From assembly GCA_009192285.1 (NCBI GenBank), contig CM018603.1, forward strand, positions 5,019,613 through 5,083,612: 64,000 bases of DNA, written 5' to 3'. This document shows positions 29,691 through 40,451 of this stretch, piece after piece; the stretch's first letter is position 1, and each line of letters opens with the position of its first letter. The notes under the pieces were generated by a model, which was not told where the DNA came from, searched no databases, and saw only the letters and a program-made list of their open reading frames with translations. The stretch is from Morchella semilibera (Eukaryota > Ascomycota > Pezizomycetes > Pezizales > Morchellaceae). Both the position numbers and the translations under genes were made by a program.

Positions 29691-32491
29691 TGGGGCTAGG
29701 GGCTAGGCTACTGAAGGCAAGGTTGGTTTGGGTTAGGTGGGAAAGCTTTCGTTAATAGCTATCCTCTTGCTGCGGAGCGATAAGCGGCGGAGATGGGCAA
29801 ATGTCGTAGTAACATCAAAAATTAAACGTCACTATTCGTTTGCGCGTGAAAGTAGAAGCATTCTTGTATTCTTGTGAGGTGGTATTGGTAGAAATTGAGA
29901 ATTCTATTTCACTAAAAAGGAAAGCAGACAAACATAAACAGGAATCTCATCATCCCATAGTGTTGCACCAATGAACCCTCCTATACAGAGAGGCCAAATC
30001 GCAAAAGATCATGCGTGCTTGTACACCGTTATAATAGAAATATAGTAAGAGATTTATTTGATATTTTAACTGGAGCTCAGTCTTTCTCGACACCCCCACC
30101 CCCGCCGGTTGGGCTCTTTGAATAACCTTTTGATGTCATATAAATCGGGCAATACACCCGTGTTTGATACCCCACCAATCATGATCCAAACGGTGCCCAA
30201 CATGCTCAAAGCTCTACTACCCTCATTGAAACCTTCATTAGTCACTGCCCTGAACAAACCTACCCAAATACACACCGAATACTCCAAGAAAGATCCCAAA
30301 TAATCTCCTCAGCATTCACCCAAATCCCCAGCACTTATCTCCACTAGACACCACACCTCCAGCATATTACCCTAGTAATCTGTTTTGTTCCCGCAGAGCC
30401 GGAGGTTGTGGGTTAGTGGGCCCACTGGGTCGGAGGTACGTTGCAGGTCAATAGGTACCAGGTGCGCTAAGACCTGCGTGCAAGGTTGACGAACAGGCCG
30501 GCCGGTGCTGAGCAACCGGTCCCGACCACCCGTTGTAGGAACCTGGGGGTATATGCTGGGGATGTCAGTGAACATACTGATGATTGGAAAGAGTACATTA
30601 ATGATAGTTGCATGAATGCCCGACACAACATCTCCCTACCTCCCCCATGCCAGCCTGGCCCTCCCCCCCCAAGTCAGCCTCGATGCGATCAGGGATTCGG
30701 CCAGCCCTCTCAACCATACTCTGCTGGCCCTAATTTTCCTGGACTATCGTCCCGCTCTGCCCGTCTCACCCCCTTACGGCCTGACCGACGCAATACTTCA
30801 CTAGACCATACCCAACGACCCTACTGTCCCTCCGGCCTCTCTTCTTGTCTCGACAGATTTAGGGACCCCCCGTCCCTCATTCAACGCTGTCCGGCGTGCA
30901 GATCAAGGAGGGCGATGCAACCAGCCGCCAAAATAAAAATCCCCTAACGATCGGCCATCGGTGTTATGGGTACGGCTGATTCGGTAGCAATATTAGATCC
31001 TAGGCGAGGACCGGCAAGGGGTTCGTCCGGACGGTATGATCGCGCGGGGATCAAAATGCCAACTTGCGAGCCGTAGAGGCGTCTATGGCATACGCCAAAA
31101 TGAACTAAAAGCGGCAGAAGGCATCAATTGGAGTAGGCGACCATCCCTGGAGGTGGAGGAAAATAGACACAGACGGCGGTGAAGAGCTGAGGACGCTAAG
31201 CGCAGGACAAGGGCTTGGGATAGTACCTAGCCCGCCAGTACGCTATTCAAATTGTACGCCATTACCTCCACCGAGTGGGGTAGGAAGGCGCCCTTAGCGC
31301 GGCAAGAGCCCCTCCAGGTGTCTAGTCGCATGCATGGTGGATACCGAGTTTAGGTGGGCTGTGGTTTATCAAAAGCCTGTCAGTAACCCTCAAATTGATA
31401 CGTGCGCCAACCCCGTGTCGAGGGCGCTGCGGACATACGCTGGAGTTTAGAAAGGGAACTTCAGCCGCGGGCAGTAGAACGGGGTACCGCTCGCCCGCCG
31501 CCCGGAGGTTCGAGCGCCGAGGAGAAGGATAACCAGCTCGGAGTTAATAATAGCCGGAAACACACCATAGGGGTGGTTCGCCGGCGATATCCCGGGGCTG
31601 ACAAGTAGTTTGCCATGAGTAGTATAGCCTCATGCTAATGGCTCTTTAGGTTAGGTAATATCTCCCGCTCCGGGCTGGGGCCGCGCGGAAAGAGAGCGGG
31701 AGTGTCCTAAGGAGAGACAAATATCTCGTTAATCTTACGGGGATCTTCTATCCGGAGGAGCATTTGTCGTGATGTACCCAAGGGACCCATCAAATCTTGG
31801 CCGTTCCTGTTTGCTTCTGTATTCCGGCGCAGGCCCGAGAACATCCTCTCCGCTGTGTTCCTAATCTGTCGTTGGGTTTGTATCCACAAACTATTCTGAC
31901 CTGGCCGGAGACAACCCCACTTTGTTTATCCCACGCATCATGAGTGCATATGTTTTCGTAGGGAAGGCGCTATATCTCAACGTGTAGATCTCAGTTTGGT
32001 ACAAGATCGAGTAGCTCTAGACCATTGGTTAATAATAGGATCAAAAACGAAATACCTGGGACAGGTTTGCGTACACCCTACAAATGACAGCCCGTAACCC
32101 AAATAAATATAACCCCATCGAAGGAGACCAAATAAATGTAGTTCCTGCCAGCGAACCGGTGCCGTAAGCTACGGGTGGCATGAATGTATGAAACACAAAT
32201 AAAGAAATAATGGCGAAGGAGTTTAGTGTCGGTCGGGGGAGAGAGGCGAGTCCTTCCTGCGAGCCTCCTGAGCCTTGCAGCCGCTCCACCTGTCTCGTGG
32301 TTGGTAGTTCTCGCTGGAACGTAGCATGTTTGGTATGCATCAAGCTCATCTGTGTGGTTTCTTTTTGTTCACCCAACGTCCAGTGCTTGGCTACTTCAAT
32401 ACCCACCCAACGCCCTTTCCTTTAAGCCTTCCGCCCCACCTTACGCTTCCTAACCACACCACCAAAACTCAACAATACTTTCAAAAACAAA
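29691..32491. other. no supported gene
   Basis: Frames of 60-150 codons exist (for example 30486-30947, Pro/Ser-rich) but have no motif, family match or splice context. The stretch 31000-31600 has unusual G+C-rich composition without recognisable rRNA or tRNA. An inverted pair CTCCCGCTC / GAGCGGGAG sits at about 31666-31702. Confidence 0.35.
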
Positions 32492-33412
32492 ATGGAACAC
32501 CTCCTTAAATGGCGTTTCACCAAAGCGCAAGCTGATGCCCTTGTTGAGAACTCCCAGTTTCTCATCGCCATTAGCGATGCAACCACCACCCTTAACGATT
32601 TTATCCTCCAACTCATCATAACACGTTCCAAGCTTGTCCGTGCTGGCCTCAACCTTCAAACCAGCGAATGGCGCAGGGGTGTTTGTGTCACGCCAGAGAT
32701 GGCTTCCTTGCGCATCTTGTTGGCGGCCACGAACGCTCAAGTCCGTCACTGGAGTGTGCACACCAGGCTCCTACACTCTTCATGGAGGGAGTCCCTTACA
32801 CCAGAGATCAATCAGGCCGATAACATATTGAGAGATCTGTTCAAAATCGACGGTGCTTACCACCTTCGTGTTTATGCTCTCCCGGAAAATCCTGGTGACG
32901 AAGGCACTCTTGCCATTCGTGCTGTCTCTTCCGCATGTACTTTGACCTATGATGACTTCTTCTCGGTCACGGGCAACAGTGAGATCCATTCGGCTGTCGC
33001 AAGATTCGGCGTTAACACGGATGATAGCAATGATACCCACCCAGCTGCTGCAGGCATCGATAATGCTACAGATGATGTTGTTACAGCAGGGGAGGAATCT
33101 ACCATAGATGAAGATATGGAACAGGAGTACCACAACGGGGATGACGAGAAGGGAGAGGATAGTAAGCAAAATAGTGAGAATGGGTGTCATGGCAAAGTCA
33201 GGGACAACGGGGGGCAAAACGACGGGGAGAATGCCTGCCGGGTGGTAGTGGTGGAGGTTTCAGATTCAGACTCGGATGACGATGAGTTTGAGAAAGCAGT
33301 CACTCTAATGATTATATCTCTCGACGAGACAAAGCTTGTTAGCAAGGATGGGACGGAGAGCGGAGGGGGCGGAGGGGGTGCAGGGGGTGCAGGTTTTTCT
33401 GGAGATGATTAG
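32492..33412 (+). CDS. family paralogue with long acidic tail and SUMO-interaction-like motif
   Basis: A 306-residue protein from ATG 32492. Residues ~1-130 are the family domain: helix (FTKAQADALVENSQFLIAISDATTTLNDFILQL), hinge motif KLVRAGLNL..W..G..VTPEM, then helices. It is a clear paralogue of 29334. Residues ~185-306 are a disordered, very acidic Gly/Asp/Glu/Ser tail (EDMEQEYHNGDDEKGED). Inside it VVVVEVSDSDSDDDE (about residues 251-265) has the exact layout of a SUMO-interacting motif: a run of Val followed by Ser/Asp that could be CK2-phosphorylated. The C-terminus is Gly-rich. No signal peptide. A nuclear or SUMO-linked role is inference. The leader is CT- and AC-rich. Confidence 0.7.
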   Translation: MEHLLKWRFTKAQADALVENSQFLIAISDATTTLNDFILQLIITRSKLVRAGLNLQTSEWRRGVCVTPEMASLRILLAATNAQVRHWSVHTRLLHSSWRESLTPEINQADNILRDLFKIDGAYHLRVYALPENPGDEGTLAIRAVSSACTLTYDDFFSVTGNSEIHSAVARFGVNTDDSNDTHPAAAGIDNATDDVVTAGEESTIDEDMEQEYHNGDDEKGEDSKQNSENGCHGKVRDNGGQNDGENACRVVVVEVSDSDSDDDEFEKAVTLMIISLDETKLVSKDGTESGGGGGGAGGAGFSGDD

Positions 33413-35711
33413 AGCTGCATATTAGAAAGTGGATAGGGTGGATCTGTTAAACGTTCGGTTTTAATGGGGTTTAACCTAGTTCGCTTCAAACAAGTTCAGC
33501 CACTCTCTTCACTTTTAATATCTTTCTTCCAAGCTCAAAGGTCTTCTGATGGCTTTTGTAATCAAGCCATTTCCGCATCCTATTTTAAGACCCTAGTGCC
33601 CGAGCAGGTTTGCTGGGATCACCTATCATTGGTAGACTTCATGCCTACCTCAGCGCTCTTTTACCCTAGAGGGCCTGGGCACGACCAAGCCGGGAAGGGT
33701 ACAGAATACACCATGCCATAACCTTCCAGCATACCACCCCTACACTAACATCCATGAACAACCAAGGAGGTCTCCCTTTCCCAGGGCCGCCCAGAGATGG
33801 TGGCTGGAGCTGCATCGTTGTTTTCCGTTCATATAGGCCGGATTCTTTCTGATCCAACTCTGGGCGGGATTTGCCAACGCCTTTGTTAAAGAAATATGGG
33901 GTTGTCTTATATTGAATACTACAGTCAAATATTTCCGGCATTTACCGACAGCGCTGAGGTGCTAGCGGCTAAGATATATTTTTGTGTTTTTTTGACCTCA
34001 TGCTGCGAGTGCGCACTGGTGCCTAAGCCTACGAATCGGGGAGTTAATTGATTGCTGGCATCCACTAGTGCATCGGGTCCTCTCGTGACCTTTATCTATG
34101 ATTGCCCTTTAGTAACCTTCGAGGCCTATAGAAAGGAAATGCCCATTGGGAAATGGGTCCAAGATGCGGCAAAAAAGTTTATAAAGCAAGGTAGCAGCAT
34201 CTTCATCAACCCCTTTGCTAACCCAAATCACATTCTACCAAGATCCACAAGACCTCCCTCTTAACCCCCTATCGATTTTACCTTCGTTCTGACCTCCTCC
34301 GAACCCAATCACAAATTTGCAGAAACCCAAGATAGCCAAATATACCTAGGAGACAGGCAAACGGAGGTAACCGTTTGGGTTAAGTATGGCTATATTTGCG
34401 ATCGCGGCTGGAGAATGTGGGTGCTTTTTCTCACTTATCGTAATGTTAGCTGCCGCACGACGCGAGCGCCGACACACTGAGATGCCACTTTCCCTGTCCC
34501 CTGTCCAGACGGTGCCACCTCAAGGCGCAATACCCTACATGTAAGAGTTAAAGTCACAATTGCCGGTTCTCTTGTGCCCTAAATTCCCATAGAGCTGACC
34601 CGATGAAGGATATGATATGAAGGCTCGGTATAATCCTTGTGCTTGAATTGGAAGCATTCATATTCATGTAGTGCCATAGGGCGGAGTATTTAGACAAATA
34701 TGAACTTATATATGTACAAGAAAATATCACTTTAAGGCTCCCTGCCTCTTCCAAGAATCAACTATCAGCTTCTGGAAACCTCCACCAGTTCGTACAACAC
34801 CACGATTGTGCCCCAATATTTCTTCCTCTTCTTACTCTTTGCCCACCTCGTCTCCCTCCTGGATTTAGAGGGAAATCATAAGTCGATAATTCCATTTCCG
34901 TGCGGTAATTGCCCTCCACCAGGCGAGCCGATGTCTCCGGCATGCCAGCGTCTGTTACTGGCTATAGTGAGTTCTGCTAGAACGGGGTTTTGGGGTGGAG
35001 GAGTTGCCTAATCTCTATGCAGCCTTTCCCGTTTAATTTTGTCTCTTTATTTCTCTATTGGCTTTTATCTTTGTTCGGCTGAGGTACTCTTTATTTGGTA
35101 ATGATTTTAATTATTTGATTCTTTGTTCCCTTCTATTTCTCTATTTATAAAAAAAGAGGGCTATATCTATAGATAAAAGACATCGCAAATCACTCGTTAT
35201 ATACTCTTATATATCTCCCTATTTATTATGTTCTAGTTAATTCGTTTCCTACATACTGCCAAGATTAACATTGTTTAATGAACAAAGTCACATGACCTTG
35301 TTGGTCGCTAAGCGTGGGTGCGTAATTGCAAGAAAAGAAACCAAGAGATAGTTATCTAACCCGGTAGCACAAGGTGGAGATGAACTAAGTCACGTGCCAC
35401 TAGTCCTCACAACCACGTCTAGCCACCGTACCGCTCCGGGTGGTGCCAATTGCAGCCAAAATCGGCCGAAAAGGAACATCAGATAATTCGAAAGACCCCA
35501 CTAACAACCAAAAATGGCGAAGCCGCAATCCGAACGCCGGTACCTCAACCGGCAGGGAGAAATTGCCTGTTGCGTGTTCTGCCTGTTCGAGAACAAGCTA
35601 TTATGACCATAGGGTTGGTGTGGGTAGGTTACCCGGGGCTCTATAGGCTTGGTCTCACCGCTAACATCAGGGTGGAAAGACATGAACAGAGATGAATCCA
35701 GGGGGCGGAAA
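33413..35711. other. no supported gene
   Basis: Short frames only (33464-33721, 33666-33941 and 35440-35695 are the longest) without domain support. The last 250 bp may be internal sequence of a decayed LTR element, because a polypurine stretch precedes the LTR-like block at 35712. Confidence 0.3.
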
Positions 35712-35854
35712 TGTTACGGTTGAGGTACCAATATCAGTGTTTCCGGTGGTGGTTTAGCGGTTACCCTTGACCGTTTGAGCTCAACCTTTGAAATAAGTAG
35801 TTGGTAGAGTTCTTGCCTCCTTACATAACGATTAAAGATTTCAAGAACACAACA
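35712..35854 (+). repeat. possible short LTR remnant
   Basis: A 143-bp block beginning TGTTACGG and ending CACAACA, preceded by a purine tract (CAGGGGGCGGAAA) and followed by AACTGGTGACACC, which looks like a TGG-initiated primer-binding site. No second copy is present in the window, so this is a weak call. Both a purine tract before it and a primer site after it around one LTR would suggest a tandem-joined or recombined element. Confidence 0.3.
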
Positions 35855-36955
35855 AACTGGTGACACCTACAGTTTAAACGGTTTGTACGAAGTCTACCAA
35901 TTACCTTAAGTAACGCCCTTGTTTGCTGGAAGACCTAGTTCCCGAGCTCGAACACCCAGCCCCCTACCCCGGGCACCTATCCTACGCATGTTTACATATT
36001 AATGCATAAAACCAGGGTTTATTGATTAAGGCGGTTGAAAACTGTCAGGACGAGCGGCTACCGGGAAAATGCCGCCTTGCAGGGCGGGGGAAGTGAAATC
36101 CTGGGGGGCGACAAATATTTACAGCACCAGAGTAAAAACTCAGAGTAGTGGGGGCAGGAGGGGATAGGGTCGGTGGACTTGTGCTACCCTGTTTCACGGT
36201 CCCAATCAGATTTCTATGCGATAAAGGCTAGCATGGCGGTTGATTGCTTGGTGGATTAGAAAGGTATGAACATTTATTTTGCCCATAGCAAGTGGAAAAC
36301 TTAATCTAACAACCTGGAACAATTCTTATAATTATGGCTCAAAAGGGAGGAATTGAAATTAATTAATCACGTGCTATCGTTCACGTCCCAATAAGAACAA
36401 AAAATCCAACCCGAACCTGGCCGAGTGATAGGATATGACTGGAATAATCAAGCGGGAATTTGCAAAAGGCAAAAGGTTGTGATATGTAAGAGGCATAAGA
36501 GACTACTTAAGATCACCGTGAGAGGCAGTACTATATATACTAGGTAGAGTCCCTTACCTAGTTTGATAGGCTATTTTTAGTATATGACTCTTACTTGAGA
36601 GCTCCTTTTTTTAGCCCATGCAGTGTGGACTGTTCGATTTATAGTAATGATTCTTGTCTTAAATATTAGGTTATATGCCTCAGGAGCGAGAAACAATGGC
36701 GTGTGAAAATCGGGATAGATATCTAACACAACACCCGAGTGAGAACCTGTGATCGCAAATCAATGAGAAAGCTACAGAAAAAGAAATCTAAGCACGGGAT
36801 ACGCGTCCACCACTGCCAGATATCCTTCAACCGGCTCTATTTCAGTCGCGTCTCTTGTCGTCCGCTTCGGGTATATGAACAGTAATTATTGGATCTCCGG
36901 ACATCAAGACACACCGTTTATCACTTCTAATCTGATAAAGCGGACAGCATGAGAC
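35855..36955. other. no supported gene
   Basis: AT-rich, lacks open frames above 60 codons on either strand. No TIR or tandem repeat recognised. Confidence 0.35.
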
Positions 36956-37057
36956 TTTTCTTTTTTTTCTTTCTTTTTTTTTCAATTAAAGTTTCATTAA
37001 TTTCTAGGTACTAGAATATCTTATGCAGGGAGACTATATGGCGTGAACGAAATCCAG
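36956..37057 (-). mobile_element. 5'-truncated LINE tail (same family as 63637-64000)
   Basis: A long T/C run (the poly(A) tail seen from the other strand) is followed by TTTCTAGGTACTAGAAT..TGCAGGGAGAC..ATGGCGTGAAC. This matches the sequence after the T run at 63637 (TTTCTAGGTACAAGAAT..TGCAGGGAGACCCTATGGC). Homology ends after about 80 bp, as expected for a 5'-truncated non-LTR copy. Confidence 0.55.
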
Positions 37058-37639
37058 GAATGTATAGGATCATGATATGAACCCTCATTACATATATGAC
37101 TATGTTCTTGTATGAGAAACCCATACTGTTTTGTCATGGAATATCAGGTGTGAGACAGTACCTCTATACAGACCTGTAAAAGATAATGGTATTACCGGTA
37201 GTAAATTATCTACCGCTGGTAGTGCATGTGCTGAATATGACAACTTGAAATACTATGGAATAAATTACTACATGCCCAAGCGAGTCCCACGGATATTTAC
37301 GCCGAAACCTGAAAGTCTTATACCGGTGGGGACACCGACGCACTTGAGCAGCACACATCCGCTTCGGGCAGAAGATACAGTTTCATTTTTCTTCGTAAAT
37401 TTTCCGGTACCAACCGACGGTTGTGGCATAGCCCGCCTGTCTTACGAGAACTATCACACGATACCCCCTCCAACGCAAAAGCATCAATGAAGCAAAGAAA
37501 TAAGGAATTTAAATAAATGTGGTAAAGCCGCTCTTGACACCCCGCGCACAGGAGCATCATATTCGCCTCGACTGAAACTTGGGGGTATCCAATATCCCTC
37601 TAGAATCTCGCATTCCCGCAAAGCAAAAGATCAAGCTAC

Positions 37640-38785
37640 ATGCATTGTATGCAAAAGGAGGTTGTATTTGTGTTTAGTTTTGTTTTTGTGTTGTGGGCAT
37701 GGTGGCGGCGGCGGGGGTAAAGTGGAAGAAAATACATCCCCTCCGGGAACGGGGAGGAGGTGGTTGCCATCGCCTAAGGGCTGTAGGCATGTATGAAGCA
37801 TAAAAAGGTAAAAGGAGATTCTCGGGTGAGCAGGCACTCATTGTGAGTGTCCGAGTGACAGGTATGATTGGGGTAATTCCCCTGCACTCCTCCACAAAAA
37901 AAAAAAAAGAGAAGAAGAGAAAAACGGGGCAGAAGGCAGCCTGCTACTGGAGGTGAAGTATTATTGACCAAGGCACATACCTAGGTGGCTGAGTGACAGG
38001 GCATGATTGGGTCAACTTGTGTGTACTCCTCCACAAAAAAAAAAAAAGAAGAGAAAAACGGGGCGGAAAGCAGCCTGCTGCTGGAGGTGAAGTGTTATTG
38101 ACCAAGGCACATGCATTGTATTCAAAAGAGGGTGTTCGGGCGAGCACGCGCTCACTGACAGTATCCGAGTGACAGGCTTTGGATGGGTCAGGTTGTTTGT
38201 ACTCCTCCACAAAAAAAAAAGAAAAAAAAGAAGAGAAATACGGGGCGGAAGGCAGCCTACTGCTGGAGGTACAGTGTTATTGACCAAGGCACATGCATTG
38301 TATTCAAAAGAGGGTGTTCAGGTGACCACAGACTCATTGCGAGCGTCCGAGCGACGGGGTACGATTGGTGTAGTTTTCCTGTACTCCTCCACAAAAAAAA
38401 AAAAAAAAAGAAGAGAAAAACGGGGCAGAAGGCAGTCTACTGCTGGGGGTAGAGTATTCTTGACCAAGCCACACGCATTATATTCAGAAGGAGGTTCTCT
38501 GGTGAGCACGCACCCCACCCAAGTGACCGAGTGACAGGGTATGATTGGGTCAATTTGTGTGCACTCCTCAAAAAAAAAAAAAAAGAAAAGGAGAGAAAAA
38601 CAGGGTGGTAGGCAGTCTACTGCTGCAGGTGGAGTGATTTTGACCAAGCCTCACGCATTTCATTCAAAAGGAGGTTTTCGGGTGAGCAAGCACTCATTGT
38701 AAGTGGCCGAGTGACAGCGTATGATTGGTTCAATTTGTATATACTCCTCAAAAAAAAAAAAAGAAGAGAAGAACGGGGTGGTAAG
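37640..38785. repeat. ~180-bp satellite, about six units, each with an A-rich tract
   Basis: Units repeat the order CCGAGTGACAGG(G)TATGATTGGG, ACTCCTCCAC, A10-17, GAAGAGAAAAACGGGG, GGCAGCCTACTGCTGGAGGT, TTATTGACCAAGGCACATGC. Anchors lie near 37849, 37988, 38165, 38346, 38525 and 38706, giving steps of about 140, then 177-181 bp. A lone anchor at about 39020 suggests a seventh decayed unit. The open frames here on both strands are artefacts of the repeat. Confidence 0.85.
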
Positions 38786-39257
38786 CAAGGCATCAAGTCA
38801 CGATGTGGAAATGAATCCGTAGACGGATCAAGAGCTCAATATGTGTCTTAACTTTACAGCTTTCCTCTAATACACTAAGACAAAAAAAGTAGTACCCGAA
38901 CCTGATGTATGACTGACCCCTAGGTACGAGTAAAAAGCATCCCCTAACTCCCTACCCCCGTAAGGCCTCGAGCAACGTAGGAACACTGTATTAAAAAAGT
39001 CCTGGCGTGTACTTTGAGGGCCGAGTGACGGGTTATGATTAGGACGTCTTCCTTCTTGTTGGATGCATTGTTTTTATGCAAGCCATTATATTATAAGGCC
39101 TTTGCTCCTCGACTCATAGATTTATTCAAAATCAATGGGTATTCTGTGACTTAGGGACATAATATAGGAATAACAGGGAAGACAAAGGAAAAAAAAGGGT
39201 TTTTATGCCATAGTTTATACTTTATGCAATGTTTTGTTAAACAAATACAACTGAGTT
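38786..39257. other. no supported gene; trailing satellite fragment
   Basis: Contains an isolated GGCCGAGTGACGGGTTATGA at about 39019, related to the satellite anchor. Otherwise nothing recognised. Confidence 0.35.
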
Positions 39258-39336
39258 AAAAAAAAAAAGAAAAGAAAAGAAAAAGAAAAAAAGAAAAGAA
39301 AAGAAAAGAAAAAAAAAAGAAAAGGAAAGGAAAAAG
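39258..39336. repeat. (A4-5 G)n simple repeat
   Basis: About 78 bp of AAAAG-type microsatellite; purine strand on plus. Confidence 0.85.
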
Positions 39337-40224
39337 CAAAGGTTCAAACTTCGCGGTGCTCTCAGTATCCCAGACTTCCCCAAGACGCACCTTTTCCTCT
39401 TCTTTTCCTTCTCCGTTGTAGACCGATCCCACCAGTGCAAAACGTATATCTCCAAGTTGAAGGTCTGTTACTGGGAAGAATTCGGGGGAGTCTTATGTGT
39501 AGTTATCGACACGCACCACACAATTCACCAAATAATCCTATTCACTTTCATGCTTGGCTGAGGCAGGGTCTGAATGGTAGTCTGGGATTGTGATGCGTAC
39601 CGGTTCGCCGGTGGTACAGTGAGCAAGGTATTTTTTTTATTACTTCATTGATTACATCCAGCCCTTGGGCTATGGTAATACCGCACTGCCCCAGAACCCC
39701 CATCCCTTCCGCCTCCATCCGCAACAAAGGAAAAGCAAAAAAAAAAAAAAAAAAGAAACGCAAACATATAGCCACACGTGCAGCAATTTAGTCTCCTATT
39801 CATTCTTTCTCCAGCCCACCACATCCCTGCCCTAGTTTACTTTCCTCTGCCTCCTTCTCCATATAGTGGGCAAGGTACGATATGATGGTTTTGCATAGTC
39901 GGTAGGATATGGACCCCTTTTGTTTAGGTGATATCATGGATATTATGTCGCGGAAACCTGGCGCTCAATTTTCCGTATCCAACCTTCATCTATGCAAGTC
40001 ATAAATCATAAAGGAGGGAAAGGAAAAACCTAGATTTATCTCTAGCGACACCCCCCCCCCCCCCCGGACCAATGATGAGTCTCGAAGCGGTGAGCCTGTT
40101 GAGAGAGTGGGAAAACTAGAAAAGAGGGCGAAAGGCTTTTTGAGCTTGACTTTAATCTGAGTTTCCTTCGTTTTTGTTTTGGAGGGTTGGCGGTGGAAGC
40201 GCGGGAAGGAAAGTTCATCTAATT
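39337..40224. other. no gene; A- and C-homopolymer tracts
   Basis: Contains A18 at about 39739, C17 at about 40050 and the phrase ATCCAGCCCTTGGGCTATGG (39657-39676), also found in altered form in the long family H MITE (26190s), so part of this is old repeat. Confidence 0.4.
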
Positions 40225-40451
40225 CGAGGAGATGAAGAAGGTCGTTTCTATAGCCTAAGGGCTATGCATGTATGAAGTTCAAGTAAATAAATAACTTCCA
40301 GCAAGATAAGATATCACTCGCTCACAGTATGACATTATAATTCGCACGATAAGGTGTGCCCGGGTATCATGCAGTTCGATAACCACCTCAGCACATAGCA
40401 GTAGGTACGATAACGGAAAGTGATATCGATATGTACTGTTAAGAGCCCCGG
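40225..40451 (-). mobile_element. hAT-type MITE, family H fragment
   Basis: On the minus strand it reads CCGGGGCTCTTAACAGTACA..CGTACCTACTGCTATGTGCTGAGGTGG, matching the left half of family H (TATGTGCTCAGGTGGCTATC at 26012). The other terminus is missing, so this is a truncated copy. Confidence 0.55.

Noticed and set aside
30960-31700. G+C-rich stretch suspected to be rRNA-derived
   Set aside because: No conserved rRNA or tRNA segments recognised by eye.
38169-38647. Frames of about 90-120 codons on both strands
   Set aside because: They lie in the ~180-bp satellite and repeat Lys/Phe runs from its A tracts.
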